Source: Ruficoccus amylovorans (GTDB lineage Bacteria; Verrucomicrobiota; Verrucomicrobiia; Opitutales; Cerasicoccaceae). Taken from it: a stretch of 64,000 nt of DNA. A program made the position numbers and the translations under genes. The stretch lies in the NCBI RefSeq assembly GCF_014230085.1, contig NZ_JACHVB010000035.1:248001-312000 (forward strand), given 5' to 3'. The notes beneath the pieces are model-generated. The model was not told the origin of the DNA. It ran no database searches and saw only the letters and a list, made by a program, of their open reading frames with translations. This document shows positions 46,477 to 54,996 of this stretch, one piece after another; positions within the stretch are counted from its first letter, which is position 1; every line of letters begins with the position of its first letter.

Positions 46477-47118
46477 ATGCGGATGGCTTCGCAGTCTGTG
46501 CCCCTTTCGGCCTTGCAGCACTACCTGTACTGCCCGCGGCAGTGCGCGTTGATCCATGTCGAACGCGAGTGGAGCGAGAACACCGGCACAGCCGAGGGAA
46601 AGGTCATGCATGAGAAGGCACACTCCGGGCAGGGTGAGTCCCGGCCCGGAGTACGCATCGTGCGCGGGCTGGAGGTGCGCTCCGTCCGCTATGAGCTTCA
46701 TGGCGTCTGCGATGTTGTGGAAATCCATCAGGCAGGGACGATTATCCCGGTGGAGTATAAGCGTGGGCGTCCCAAAGGACACCGCGCCGATGAGATCCAG
46801 CTCTGCGGTCAGGCTATCTGCCTGGAAGAAACCTTTGGCCGGGGAGAAGGCTTCATCGACGAAGGTCACCTCTACTATGGAAAACTCAAGCGGCGCACCG
46901 TCGTGCCCCTGGGGGCTGAGCTTCGGGCTCTGACGCTGGAGACGGCTGAAAAGACGCGGAGTATGATTGCATCCGGCCTTACTCCACCCGGGGAGTATTC
47001 GTCTCGACTCTGTGACCGCTGTTCGCTGATCGAACTTTGTCAGCCACGCTCCCTGCGGCTCAGGCAAGGGGTGGACCGATGGTTCCTGAGAAGTCTGGAC
47101 AAATCATTGATGGAATGA
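46477..47118 (+). CDS. cas4: CRISPR-associated exonuclease Cas4
   Basis: The 213-residue protein has the Cas4 layout: 'SALQHYLYCPRQCALIHVER' (first Fe-S Cys pair region), RecB-like nuclease residues in 'GKVMHEKAH' (His), 'IIPVEYKRGRPKGH' (Glu-x-Lys) and 'EIQLCGQAICLEE' (Gln), and the C-terminal 'LCDRCSLIELCQP' cysteines that bind the iron-sulfur cluster. It trims prespacers and helps Cas1-Cas2 choose PAM-flanked DNA. It overlaps cas1 by 4 bp. Confidence 0.95.
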   Translation: MRMASQSVPLSALQHYLYCPRQCALIHVEREWSENTGTAEGKVMHEKAHSGQGESRPGVRIVRGLEVRSVRYELHGVCDVVEIHQAGTIIPVEYKRGRPKGHRADEIQLCGQAICLEETFGRGEGFIDEGHLYYGKLKRRTVVPLGAELRALTLETAEKTRSMIASGLTPPGEYSSRLCDRCSLIELCQPRSLRLRQGVDRWFLRSLDKSLME

Positions 47119-48149
47119 AAACGCATTTGAACACGCTGTTTGTCACCCAGGAGGGAACCTATCTGCACCGGGACGGTGCTGCTGTCGAGGTGCGCCAGGA
47201 GGGCAAGCCCCGTCTGCGGGTGCCTCTTCACAACTTGGATGGGATCTGCTGCTTTGCCTGGGATTGTACGGCTAGTGCCGCCTTGCTGGCAGCTTGCGCG
47301 GAGGCCGATGTGACCGTCTCCTTTCACACACCCAGTGGTAAGTTCCAGGCCGCGACGCGCGGGTTTACCTCTGGTAATATCCTCCTGCGCCGGGCTCAGT
47401 ATCGCGCCAGCGAGGATGAATCGCTCTCACTGGCGATCGCTCGCAACATGGTGGCGGCCAAAATTGCCAACGCCCGGCAGGTCATCTTGCGAGTTGTGCG
47501 CGATCACGGTTCGCGAGATGAGGAGAAAGCCGCACGTTTGTCTGCCGCTGCCGAACAGCTTACCCACCGTGTGCGTTTTGCGCAGGCCGCAGATAATCTC
47601 GACAGCCTGCGCGGAGTCGAGGGTGACGCGGCGACTTTTTATTTTGGAGCGTTTTCGGATCTGCTAACCAACAACGAGTTCGTGCTGGATGCCCGTCAGC
47701 GCCGCCCCCCGATCGATCCGGTTAACGCGCTCTTGTCCTTCTGCTACACGCTGCTGATGCATGACTGTCGTAGTGCGTTGGAGGGATGCGGACTAGATCC
47801 GCAATGCGGGTTCCTTCACCGTGATCGTCCTGGCCGTCAGAGCTTGGCTCTTGATCTGATGGAGGAGTTAAGGGCACCTATTGCTGACCGGGTTGCCCTC
47901 ACACTGCTCAATCGCCGCCAACTCGGTCACAAAGATTTTGAGACACGGGAGAACGGTGGGGTTTACCTCAAACCCGATGGGCGCAAGACTGTCTTTGCCG
48001 CCTGGCAAGAGCGTAAGCAGACTGAGATCCTGCATCCTCTGCTCGACGAGCGCATCAGTTACGGGCTCTTGCCGCATATACAGGCTCGCCTGCTGGCCCG
48101 ACATCTGCGGGGTGATCTCGACGGCTATCCCGCTTTTCTCACTCGTTGA
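47115..48149 (+). CDS. cas1: CRISPR-associated integrase Cas1 (type I-C)
   Basis: The ATG at 47115 (ATGA overlap with cas4) gives 344 residues beginning 'LNTLFVTQEGTYLHRDGAAV', the type I-C Cas1 opening; an earlier in-frame start lies inside cas4 and is unlikely. The metal-binding residues are the Glu in 'LRGVEGDAATFYFG' (near residue 166), the His in 'CGFLHRDRPGRQSLALDLME' (near residue 234) and the acidic residues after it. It integrates new spacers at the leader end with Cas2. Confidence 0.96.
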   Translation: MKTHLNTLFVTQEGTYLHRDGAAVEVRQEGKPRLRVPLHNLDGICCFAWDCTASAALLAACAEADVTVSFHTPSGKFQAATRGFTSGNILLRRAQYRASEDESLSLAIARNMVAAKIANARQVILRVVRDHGSRDEEKAARLSAAAEQLTHRVRFAQAADNLDSLRGVEGDAATFYFGAFSDLLTNNEFVLDARQRRPPIDPVNALLSFCYTLLMHDCRSALEGCGLDPQCGFLHRDRPGRQSLALDLMEELRAPIADRVALTLLNRRQLGHKDFETRENGGVYLKPDGRKTVFAAWQERKQTEILHPLLDERISYGLLPHIQARLLARHLRGDLDGYPAFLTR

Positions 48150-48160
48150 TCGACTGCCTT

Positions 48161-48454
48161 ATGTATCTTCTCGTAGCCTACGATGTTTCCACCTCGACAC
48201 CCGCTGGTCAGCGTCGCTTGCGCAGAGTGGCGAAAGTCTGCCAGGATTACGGTCAACGCGTGCAGAATTCGGTTTTCGAATGTAAAGTCGAGCCAGCGCA
48301 CTATGTTGCATTCAAGCAAAGTCTCCTTACTATCATAAATTCCCAAACAGACTCGTTGAGGTTCTATCACTTGGGAAGAAACTGGAAGCATCGTGTCGAG
48401 CAGTACGGTAAAAATACTGGCTACGACATCGAAGGGCTTCTTTTGGTCGAGTGA
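48161..48454 (+). CDS. cas2: CRISPR-associated protein Cas2
   Basis: The ATG at 48161 gives 97 residues: 'MYLLVAYDVSTSTPAGQRRL' contains the metal-binding Asp of Cas2 (position 8), and 'VAKVCQDYGQRVQNSVFECK' is the family's second signature. The C-terminal strand 'GYDIEGLLLVE' is typical. It forms the dimeric core of the Cas1-Cas2 integrase. It is the last cas gene, 197 bp before the first repeat. Confidence 0.96.
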   Translation: MYLLVAYDVSTSTPAGQRRLRRVAKVCQDYGQRVQNSVFECKVEPAHYVAFKQSLLTIINSQTDSLRFYHLGRNWKHRVEQYGKNTGYDIEGLLLVE

Positions 48455-48651
48455 TCTATAGCGCATAACGGTGCGCGAACCTGAAGTTCACTGTGTTTTC
48501 CCGTGAGGTTCGCGATTGTCGCAAGCGCTTGGCCACGCGTTCTTTGACAGTTGTGTCTATTGATTTTTCATCCTGAGCGAACTAAGTGAACGATAGGTTC
48601 GCGTTTTCTTGCCCATAACCCGCTCTATATCCATAACTTGGCTTATGTACG
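48455..48651 (+). promoter_or_regulatory. CRISPR leader
   Basis: The 197 bp between cas2 and the first repeat carry the array promoter and integration signals. CGCGAACCT at 48474-48482, its inverse AGGTTCGCG at 48506-48514 and a third copy at 48595-48603 mark a motif likely bound during transcription or adaptation. TTGACA at 48544-48549 is a possible -35 box. Confidence 0.75.
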
Positions 48652-50157
48652 GTCACCCCCCGCGAGGGGGGTGCGGATTGAAACCGTGCGCTTTGTCTGA
48701 TGGTGTATGGGCTGCATACGTCACCCCCCGCGAGGGGGGTGCGGATTGAAACCAGCACCTCCGAGTTACACTTGCGCGTCGCCAAGTCACCCCCCGCGAG
48801 GGGGGTGCGGATTGAAACAGCCGGCTCCAGCGCTGGTTACTCGGGGCGATGCGTCACCCCCCGCGAGGGGGGTGCGGATTGAAACGATCACCATCGTCAT
48901 GCCCTCCTCAGTTCAGCCGAGTCACCCCCCGCGAGGGGGGTGCGGATTGAAACCACACGCACGGCTCGCAAGCTCAGGGCCGCCGTGTCACCCCCCGCGA
49001 GGGGGGTGCGGATTGAAACTCGCTGATCGTGAGCTTCATGCTGTGATCGTTGGCGTCACCCCCCGCGAGGGGGGTGCGGATTGAAACTCGCGCTGGGGGC
49101 CTCGGCTGAACTCACCGAGGGGTCACCCCCCGCGAGGGGGGTGCGGATTGAAACTCGTCCCTGGGCACGTGCCGCGGCTGCCGCCCGGTCACCCCCCGCG
49201 AGGGGGGTGCGGATTGAAACGACAGGGTGTGTGTACGATTTGCCGCATAAAATGTCACCCCCCGCGAGGGGGGTGCGGATTGAAACTGCTTGACGAAAAG
49301 CCGACCGACCTGACCCCCTGTCACCCCCCGCGAGGGGGGTGCGGATTGAAACGCACCAGCAACAAGCAGCACGACGAGATCACCGAGTCACCCCCCGCGA
49401 GGGGGGTGCGGATTGAAACCGGCGGCGCTGGAAGCGATCGAGGAGGCGAGGGCGTCACCCCCCGCGAGGGGGGTGCGGATTGAAACAAACGAGCGCGTCA
49501 CCGAGCGCCCGTCATCCAGCAGTCACCCCCCGCGAGGGGGGTGCGGATTGAAACCGCAGGACATTGGCTACCCCGGTCGCATCACTCGGTCACCCCCCGC
49601 GAGGGGGGTGCGGATTGAAACGTTTTCGTAATCCCACATACGGATGGAAAAACCATGTCACCCCCCGCGAGGGGGGTGCGGATTGAAACATCAAAAGCTC
49701 GATGCCAACGCCCGTGATCTGGCGTCACCCCCCCGCGAGGGGGGTGCGGATTGAAACTTCTGCGAGTTCATCAGGCGGCCGCTCCACACCGGTCACCCCC
49801 CGCGAGGGGGGTGCGGATTGAAACGGGACCAGCCTGTGCCGCCGGTGCGAGGCGGCGCGTCACCCCCCGCGAGGGGGGTGCGGATTGAAACGTTATTCCA
49901 ATATTTTCTACCAAGATGGAAAGGGTCACCCCCCGCGAGGGGGGTGCGGATTGAAACTCGCGCTCATCGCCCGCTTTGCCGTGGCGCACCTGTCACCCCC
50001 CGCGAGGGGGGTGCGGATTGAAACACCAGCGCCTCATGCGGGACGTGTGGCCAGCGCTGTCACCCCCCGCGAGGGGGGTGCGGATTGAAACAAGGTTCCC
50101 GCCTCGTGGCGCATCGTCCGCGCAGTCACCCCCCGCGAGGGGGGTGCGGATTGAGCG
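48652..50157 (+). CRISPR. Type I-C CRISPR array, 23 repeats and 22 spacers
   Basis: The repeat is 33 bp: GTCA, six C, GCGA, six G, then TGCGGATTGAAAC. It folds into an 8-bp stem (CACCCCCC with GGGGGGTG) with a GCGA loop, leaving the usual GGATTGAAAC handle. Repeats start at 48652, 48720, 48786, 48853, 48921, 48987, 49055, 49122, 49188, 49254, 49320, 49387, 49454, 49522, 49589, 49657, 49724, 49792, 49859, 49925, 49992, 50059 and 50125. Spacers are 33-35 bp and all different by eye. Repeat 17 (49724-49757) has seven C and is 34 bp. The last repeat has lost its 3' end (TTGAGCG instead of TTGAAAC), marking the old end of the array. The leader is at the left, so the youngest spacers are near 48685. 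Confidence 0.99.
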
Positions 50158-50245
50158 CGCCGGACATCAGTCTGGACTATGGTCAGGATAACGCCGCCAT
50201 TTGAAGCTATTGTTGAGGGCAACATCCATCAGAAGGACCCCTAAG

Positions 50246-50754
50246 TCAGAACTTGTATTGCAGGTCGGTGATGAACAAATTGTATTCTTGGCGGCCAAGA
50301 TTGACGTTCCAGCTCGTCGTCGGGAGGTGAACGCCGGGATAGTCCGTGGAGCCAAACGTATAGCTGGTCGGATCGATGAAGAGGTACCGGTATTCGAGAA
50401 ACAGGTAAGTGTTTTTGAATATTTCAGCTTTGATACCGGCTTTCAACTGCCACGCGAAGACGAAGTCGGAGGCGTCCGGGTCCGAATTGAAATGGTTGAT
50501 GCCGGATTCGGACGGGTTCGCGGAGTCCGATCCGCTGATGGAGACAAAGGCCCCTCCGGCTCCCAGCTCGAAGTAAGGAAAAATCTTGTCGGAGTGCGGA
50601 GTCTGAAGGACAAGAACCGCGTTGGGCAGGACGATGCTGGTGGAGATGGGAACCGTCACATACTGCGTGCCCAGAAAGCTGGAGTGAACCGGCATGGTAC
50701 TGACCGGCGAATGTTCACTGATATAAATCCCTTCAAGTTCAAGGGCGGATTTAA
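50246..50754 (-). pseudogene. Outer-membrane beta-barrel protein, 5'-truncated
   Basis: The minus-strand frame encodes amphipathic beta-strands ending in the outer-membrane C-terminal signature 'NLFITDLQYKF' (terminal Phe). Homology-like sequence runs upstream of the ATG at 50695 ('ALELEGIYISEHSPVSTM') to about 50754, where it stops abruptly with no signal peptide. I therefore treat it as the C-terminal 165 residues of an OmpW/opacity-type porin cut by recombination next to the CRISPR array. A short 149-residue product from 50695 would lack export signals. Confidence 0.65.
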
Positions 50755-50855
50755 GTAAACGGCCCCATCTGCTGGCGCAGACGCTGCACGAGTCGCTTGC
50801 CCACGTCCCAGCCGTCCTTTTTGAGCAGATGCGCGATTTTCGTAACCTCGACCAC
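50751..50855 (-). pseudogene. Short gene remnant joined to the truncated porin
   Basis: A 34-codon minus-strand frame reads 'VTKIAHLLKKDGWDVGKRL' and ends '...RLRQQMGPFT' at a stop at 50751-50753. It looks like the end of a real DNA-binding or transposase-type protein but begins without a start codon (stop at about 50856). It meets the truncated porin almost base to base, marking a junction. The identity is a guess. Confidence 0.35.
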
Positions 50856-51075
50856 CTATGCCCGGACCCACCACAGAATACCTCAAAATCAAAAGCGCCG
50901 CCTAATAGGGCTTTTTAAGTGACGACTAACTTTGCAAGAGGCCCACTTCGCCTGGACGCGTCAATATTGTGAGCGGCTGCTCATTTGTTTAACTGATTAG
51001 CAATGGCAAAGTCGTCCTTTGGGGTGAGTATAGTTTGCTCAATGGCATTGTGTTGTTATTCTCTTATCAAGTGCT
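50856..51075. promoter_or_regulatory. Promoter region of the sugar ABC transporter with candidate operator
   Basis: TTAACTGATTA at 50989-50999 lies 77 bp before the solute-binding protein start and resembles the TTAACTGTTTA sites at 54214 and 56064. No gene is visible in this stretch. Confidence 0.5.
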
Positions 51076-52428
51076 ATGCCTGCCCCGCGTGTATTGATTT
51101 TTGGTGTCATCTTTGCCGGTATTGTCGCGTTCGGTTTCTGGCTCGGGGAGACCGCCGACGATCAGGTGGGCGGTGATCGCATCGTCATCGAATACTGGGA
51201 GAAGTGGAGCGGACCGGAGCGCCAGGCAATGGCGGATCTGGTGGACGAGTTCAACGCTTCGCAGGATCGTATTTACGTCAAATTCCTCTCGGTCAGCAAC
51301 ATCACCCGCAAGCTCATGCTGGCGACGGCGGGCGGAAATCCCCCTGATGTCGCCGGTGTCTGGGCGGCGGACTTGCCGGTTTTTTCCACCAATGGGGCGC
51401 TCACTCCACTCAACCCATACGCGGAGCGCGCCGGGATCGAGCCCGGAGATTATCTGCCCTCGGTCTGGGGGCAACTGGTCGTTTACGACCGGCTCTGGGG
51501 CCTGCCGACGACGCCGAGCGCGAATGCCCTGCACTGGAATAAACGACTGTTTCGCGAGGCGGGTCTGGACCCGGACAAGCCGCCGCGCACCATCGCCGAG
51601 CTGGAGGCGTACAACGACCGCCTCACCCGTATTAACGACGAGGGCGACATCCTCGTGCTCGGACACCTGCCGACGGAGCCGGGGTGGTGGAACGCCAACT
51701 GGAGCTTCTGGTTCGGGGGCGATGTCTGGAACGGGGAGGATGCGGTGACCGCGACCGGCGAGGCCAACATGGCCGCCCTGAAATGGATCGCCAGCTATCC
51801 GGAGCGTTACGGGGTGGGGCCCCTGCTGGGGTTTCGCCAGCTCAGCGGCGTTTTCGCATCGCCGGAGAATCCGTTTTTTCGCGGGCGGGTGGCGATGGCT
51901 TTGCAGGGGCCGTGGATGTACAACTTTATCCAGAACTTCGCCCCGGACGACTTCGAGTGGGGGGTGGCGCCTTTCCCTTCGCTGAAGGCGGAAAACTACG
52001 GCACGAGCCTGGTTGAGTGCGACTGCCTGGTCATCCCCCGCGGGGCCCGGCATCCCGAGGAAGCCTTTGCCTTTATCGCCTGGTTGCAGGAGCCCGCCCA
52101 GATGGAGCGGCTGTGCCTGGCGCAGTTGAAATTCAGCCCGCTGGCACAGGTCAGCGAGGACTTTTACGTCCGCCACCCCAACCCGCACATCCGCGTCTAT
52201 CGCCATCTGGCGGAAAGCCCGCTGGCGCGCTGGCGTCCGCAGATGCTGACCTTTAACGAGTTCAGCGCGGATATGGGCAGCGCCATCGACGACATCATGC
52301 GCGGGGCGGAGAGCCCGGAGCAGGCCGCCGGGGAATTGCAGGAGCGCCAGCAGGGCCTTTTTAAACGCAAGTACGACAACTGGCAAAAAGTGCGCGACGA
52401 ACGCATGAAGGAGTGGGACCAGCAATGA
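51076..52428 (+). CDS. Sugar ABC transporter substrate-binding protein
   Basis: The 450-residue protein has an N-terminal export segment ('VLIFGVIFAGIVAFGFWLG', about residues 5-23) without a clear lipobox. A type-1 binding-protein fold follows: 'IVIEYWEKWSGPERQAMADL', 'KLMLATAGGNPPDVAGVWAA' and 'VAMALQGPWMYNFIQNFAPD'. It captures an oligosaccharide in the periplasm for the two permeases directly downstream (overlaps of 4 bp each). Nearby alpha-glucan hydrolases and the TTAACTG operator-like sites suggest malto- or isomalto-oligosaccharides. No ATPase gene is present, so a shared MsmK/UgpC-type ATPase elsewhere is expected. Confidence 0.9.
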   Translation: MPAPRVLIFGVIFAGIVAFGFWLGETADDQVGGDRIVIEYWEKWSGPERQAMADLVDEFNASQDRIYVKFLSVSNITRKLMLATAGGNPPDVAGVWAADLPVFSTNGALTPLNPYAERAGIEPGDYLPSVWGQLVVYDRLWGLPTTPSANALHWNKRLFREAGLDPDKPPRTIAELEAYNDRLTRINDEGDILVLGHLPTEPGWWNANWSFWFGGDVWNGEDAVTATGEANMAALKWIASYPERYGVGPLLGFRQLSGVFASPENPFFRGRVAMALQGPWMYNFIQNFAPDDFEWGVAPFPSLKAENYGTSLVECDCLVIPRGARHPEEAFAFIAWLQEPAQMERLCLAQLKFSPLAQVSEDFYVRHPNPHIRVYRHLAESPLARWRPQMLTFNEFSADMGSAIDDIMRGAESPEQAAGELQERQQGLFKRKYDNWQKVRDERMKEWDQQ

Positions 52429-53342
52429 CCCGGCATGAAAAACGTAACCTCCGCGTCGGACTGATTTTCATCAGTCCCTGGCTGGCAGGCTTTATCCTGA
52501 TGAGCCTGTATCCGCTCATCAGCTCCGGCTATTACTCGCTCACGGACTACTCCGTGCTGTCCAAGCCCGTGTACACCGGGCTGGACAACTACCGCGAGCT
52601 GATGCGCGACGAGCTTTTCTGGCAGTCGCTGTGGAACACCTTTTACTTCGCCGCGCTCTCGATCCCGATCAACCTCGTCTCGGCCATCCTGCTGGCCGTG
52701 CTCTTGAACTTCGACCTGCCGGGCAAGAAAATCTTCCGTACGGTGTATTTCCTGCCCTCGCTGGTGCCTATGGTCTGCCTCGGGGTGCTGTGGCAGTGGA
52801 TGCTCAACGGGCAGATGGGGCTGATCAACCAAATGCTGAGCCCGCTATGCGACGCGATCAACGCCGTGCTCGGCACGAGCGTCAACCCGCCCAACTGGCT
52901 CGCGGACCCGGCCTACGCCAAGCTCGGCCTGGTCCTGGCCAGCATGTGGGGCGTGGGCAATGCCGTGGTGATCTTCCTGGCCGGCCTGCAGGACGTGCCG
53001 CGCGCCCTCTACGAGGCGGCGGAGATCGACGGCTGCGGTTTCTGGCGGAAGACCGTCCACGTGACGCTTCCGATCATCTCGCCGGTTATTTACTTTAACG
53101 GCATCATGGGGCTGATCGGTTCGTTCCAGGTGTTCGCCGTACCCTACGTGATGACGAACGGCGGGGAGGGCCCCGGACGCTCGCTGCTTTTCGCCGCCAC
53201 CTATGTTTTCAATAAGGGGTTCCAGGCCTGGAGCATGGGCTACGCCTGCGCCATCGCGCTGATCCTGTTCGTCATCATCCTGGTGCTGACGTTGCTGGCG
53301 AGTTATGTCGCCGAGCGCCATATCTACTACGCTGGAAAATGA
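52425..53342 (+). CDS. Sugar ABC transporter permease (MalF/UgpA type)
   Basis: The ATG at 52425 overlaps the binding-protein stop (ATGA). The 305-residue protein has six predicted helices, starting 'LIFISPWLAGFILMSLYPLI', and the ATPase-contacting EAA loop 'ALYEAAEIDGCGFWRKTVHV' (about residues 195-214). Together with the next gene it forms the membrane channel. The opening and EAA loop are typical of carbohydrate uptake CUT1 transporters. Confidence 0.93.
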   Translation: MTRHEKRNLRVGLIFISPWLAGFILMSLYPLISSGYYSLTDYSVLSKPVYTGLDNYRELMRDELFWQSLWNTFYFAALSIPINLVSAILLAVLLNFDLPGKKIFRTVYFLPSLVPMVCLGVLWQWMLNGQMGLINQMLSPLCDAINAVLGTSVNPPNWLADPAYAKLGLVLASMWGVGNAVVIFLAGLQDVPRALYEAAEIDGCGFWRKTVHVTLPIISPVIYFNGIMGLIGSFQVFAVPYVMTNGGEGPGRSLLFAATYVFNKGFQAWSMGYACAIALILFVIILVLTLLASYVAERHIYYAGK

Positions 53343-54181
53343 GTTCGAAGACCGCGCACATCCTCCAACGCCTCTGCCTGTACGTGCTCCTGCTGGCGGG
53401 CGCAGTGGTGTTTATCCTGCCCTTTGTCTGGATGCTCTCCACCTCGCTCAAGCCGCTGAACGAGACCATGACCGTGCCGCCGCGCTGGCTGCCCTCGCAC
53501 ATCCAGTGGGACAACTACCCCCGCGCCATCGAGGAGATGAAGATGTTCTGGCGCTACACGGGCAACACGGTTTACCTGTGCACGATGACGGTCATCGGCA
53601 CGGTGCTGAGCAGCGCACTGGCGGCCTACGGGTTTTCCCGCATCGAGTGGCGCGGGCGCGACAAGGTCTTTGTTCTGGTGCTGGCGACGATGATGATCCC
53701 CTTTCCCGTCGTGATGGTGCCGCTGTACACGCTGTTTCGCGAGCTGGGCTGGATCGGGAGCTTCAAGCCGCTGTGGGTGCCGAGCTTCATGGCCGGGGCC
53801 TTCAACGTTTTTCTGCTGCGGCAGTTCTTCCTCACGCTGCCCAAGGAACTTTCCGAGGCGGCTAAGATCGACGGTGCCAGCGAGTGGCAGATATTCTGCC
53901 AGGTCATCCTGCCCCTGGCCAAGCCCGCGCTCATTGTGGTCGCACTCTTCCAGTTCATGGCCACGTGGAACGACTTCCTGGGGCCGTTGATCTACCTGAC
54001 GGACCAGTCGGACTTCACACTCGCGCTCGGCCTGCAGGCCTACCAGAGCCGCGAGGGGGGGACGGACTGGCATTACCTGATGGCGGCCTCGACCCTCGTC
54101 GTCATCCCCGTCGTCGTGCTCTTCTTCTTCACCCAGCGCTATTTCGTGGAAGGAATCGCGACCACGGGGGGCAAAGGATGA
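53339..54181 (+). CDS. Sugar ABC transporter permease (MalG/UgpE type)
   Basis: The 280-residue protein overlaps the preceding permease by 4 bp. It opens with a helix ('LYVLLLAGAVVFILPFVWML') followed by 'STSLKPLNETMTVPPRWLPS', the signature start of MalG-type CUT1 permeases, and carries the EAA loop 'ELSEAAKIDGASEWQIFCQV' (about residues 175-194). It pairs with the MalF-type subunit. It is the last gene of the transporter operon. Confidence 0.93.
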   Translation: MSSKTAHILQRLCLYVLLLAGAVVFILPFVWMLSTSLKPLNETMTVPPRWLPSHIQWDNYPRAIEEMKMFWRYTGNTVYLCTMTVIGTVLSSALAAYGFSRIEWRGRDKVFVLVLATMMIPFPVVMVPLYTLFRELGWIGSFKPLWVPSFMAGAFNVFLLRQFFLTLPKELSEAAKIDGASEWQIFCQVILPLAKPALIVVALFQFMATWNDFLGPLIYLTDQSDFTLALGLQAYQSREGGTDWHYLMAASTLVVIPVVVLFFFTQRYFVEGIATTGGKG

Positions 54182-54213
54182 TGAACGCTGCGCTTAGGAC
54201 GAAATCGTTTGAG

Positions 54214-54224
54214 TTAACTGTTTA
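54214..54224. promoter_or_regulatory. Candidate LacI-family operator upstream of the pilin-like gene
   Basis: TTAACTGTTTA (with AG before it) is identical to the site at 56064 beside the LacI-type gene and lies 50 bp before the ATG at 54275. Confidence 0.6.
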
Positions 54225-54274
54225 CATGTGCTTGCATTGCTGCACGGCCCAAACCCGACTGAAATAGGAAAACC

Positions 54275-54988
54275 ATGAAAGATTGGTCCGGAAATACCCC
54301 CCGTCCTGGATTTACCCTGATCGAGCTTTTGGCGGTGATCGCGGTGATCGCGATTCTGGCATCCCTGATCATCACGGTGGGCGGCAACACCCTGAAGCAT
54401 TCTCGTGCGAGCGAGGCGGCGGTTCAGGTGCGTCAGATTCTGCTGGCCGGGCAGCTCTACGCCAACGAGCATGGCGGACACCTGCCCAAAGTCGCCTCGG
54501 ACAATGTGGGGCTGGACGAGCCGCGCGACTACTTTTACGTGACCCGTAACGGCGTAGCCGAAACCGAGGGCACCGCCCTGGCCGCCTATATGGGCGGAGC
54601 GGAGGCCGCCGCCGCCGGACTGCGTGCGCCCAACGACGCGGGCCTGGCCGAGGTCGGTCAGCCGGGCAGGAATTTCAGCTATACGTTTAACTTCCTCATC
54701 AACCAGGGTGAACTGCAAGAGGGGGCGAGTGAGCCCAGCGGCTTTGAAAAGGCCCTCTCCACGATCAACCTGTACTACGTGGACGATCCTGCCGAAAAGG
54801 TGATCGTGTACGAAGAGGAGAACCCCAACGACGCTTTCTGTGTCTGGTTCATCGACCGCCCGTCCTCCCGTTTCGACGGCAAGGGCCACGTCGGCTTTGT
54901 CGATGGGCACGTCGAGTTACTGCCCGCGGACGAGATCTACGGCAGCGCCGAGCTGGGCGAAATCGTGCCCCCGGACAAGCAGTACTGA
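54275..54988 (+). CDS. Pilin-like protein with prepilin N-terminus and H-X9-DG motif
   Basis: The 237-residue protein begins with a prepilin peptidase site 'PRPGFTLIELLAVIAVIAIL' (cleavage after Gly 13) and its long hydrophobic helix. It ends in 'HVGFVDGHVELLPADE', the H-X9-DG-type C-terminus found in large pilin-like families of Planctomycetota and Verrucomicrobiota. These are exported by type II secretion or pilus-like machinery and form pseudopili or surface proteins; individual roles are unknown. It sits between the sugar transporter and the LacI regulator and has a copy of the TTAACTGTTTA site in front, so it may be induced with alpha-glucan use. Confidence 0.87.
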   Translation: MKDWSGNTPRPGFTLIELLAVIAVIAILASLIITVGGNTLKHSRASEAAVQVRQILLAGQLYANEHGGHLPKVASDNVGLDEPRDYFYVTRNGVAETEGTALAAYMGGAEAAAAGLRAPNDAGLAEVGQPGRNFSYTFNFLINQGELQEGASEPSGFEKALSTINLYYVDDPAEKVIVYEEENPNDAFCVWFIDRPSSRFDGKGHVGFVDGHVELLPADEIYGSAELGEIVPPDKQY

Positions 54989-54996
54989 GCTGAGGG

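Noticed and set aside
48700-50191. Short open frames inside the CRISPR array with repeated 'SPPARGVRIET' sequence
   Set aside because: They are translations of the CRISPR repeat itself, not genes.
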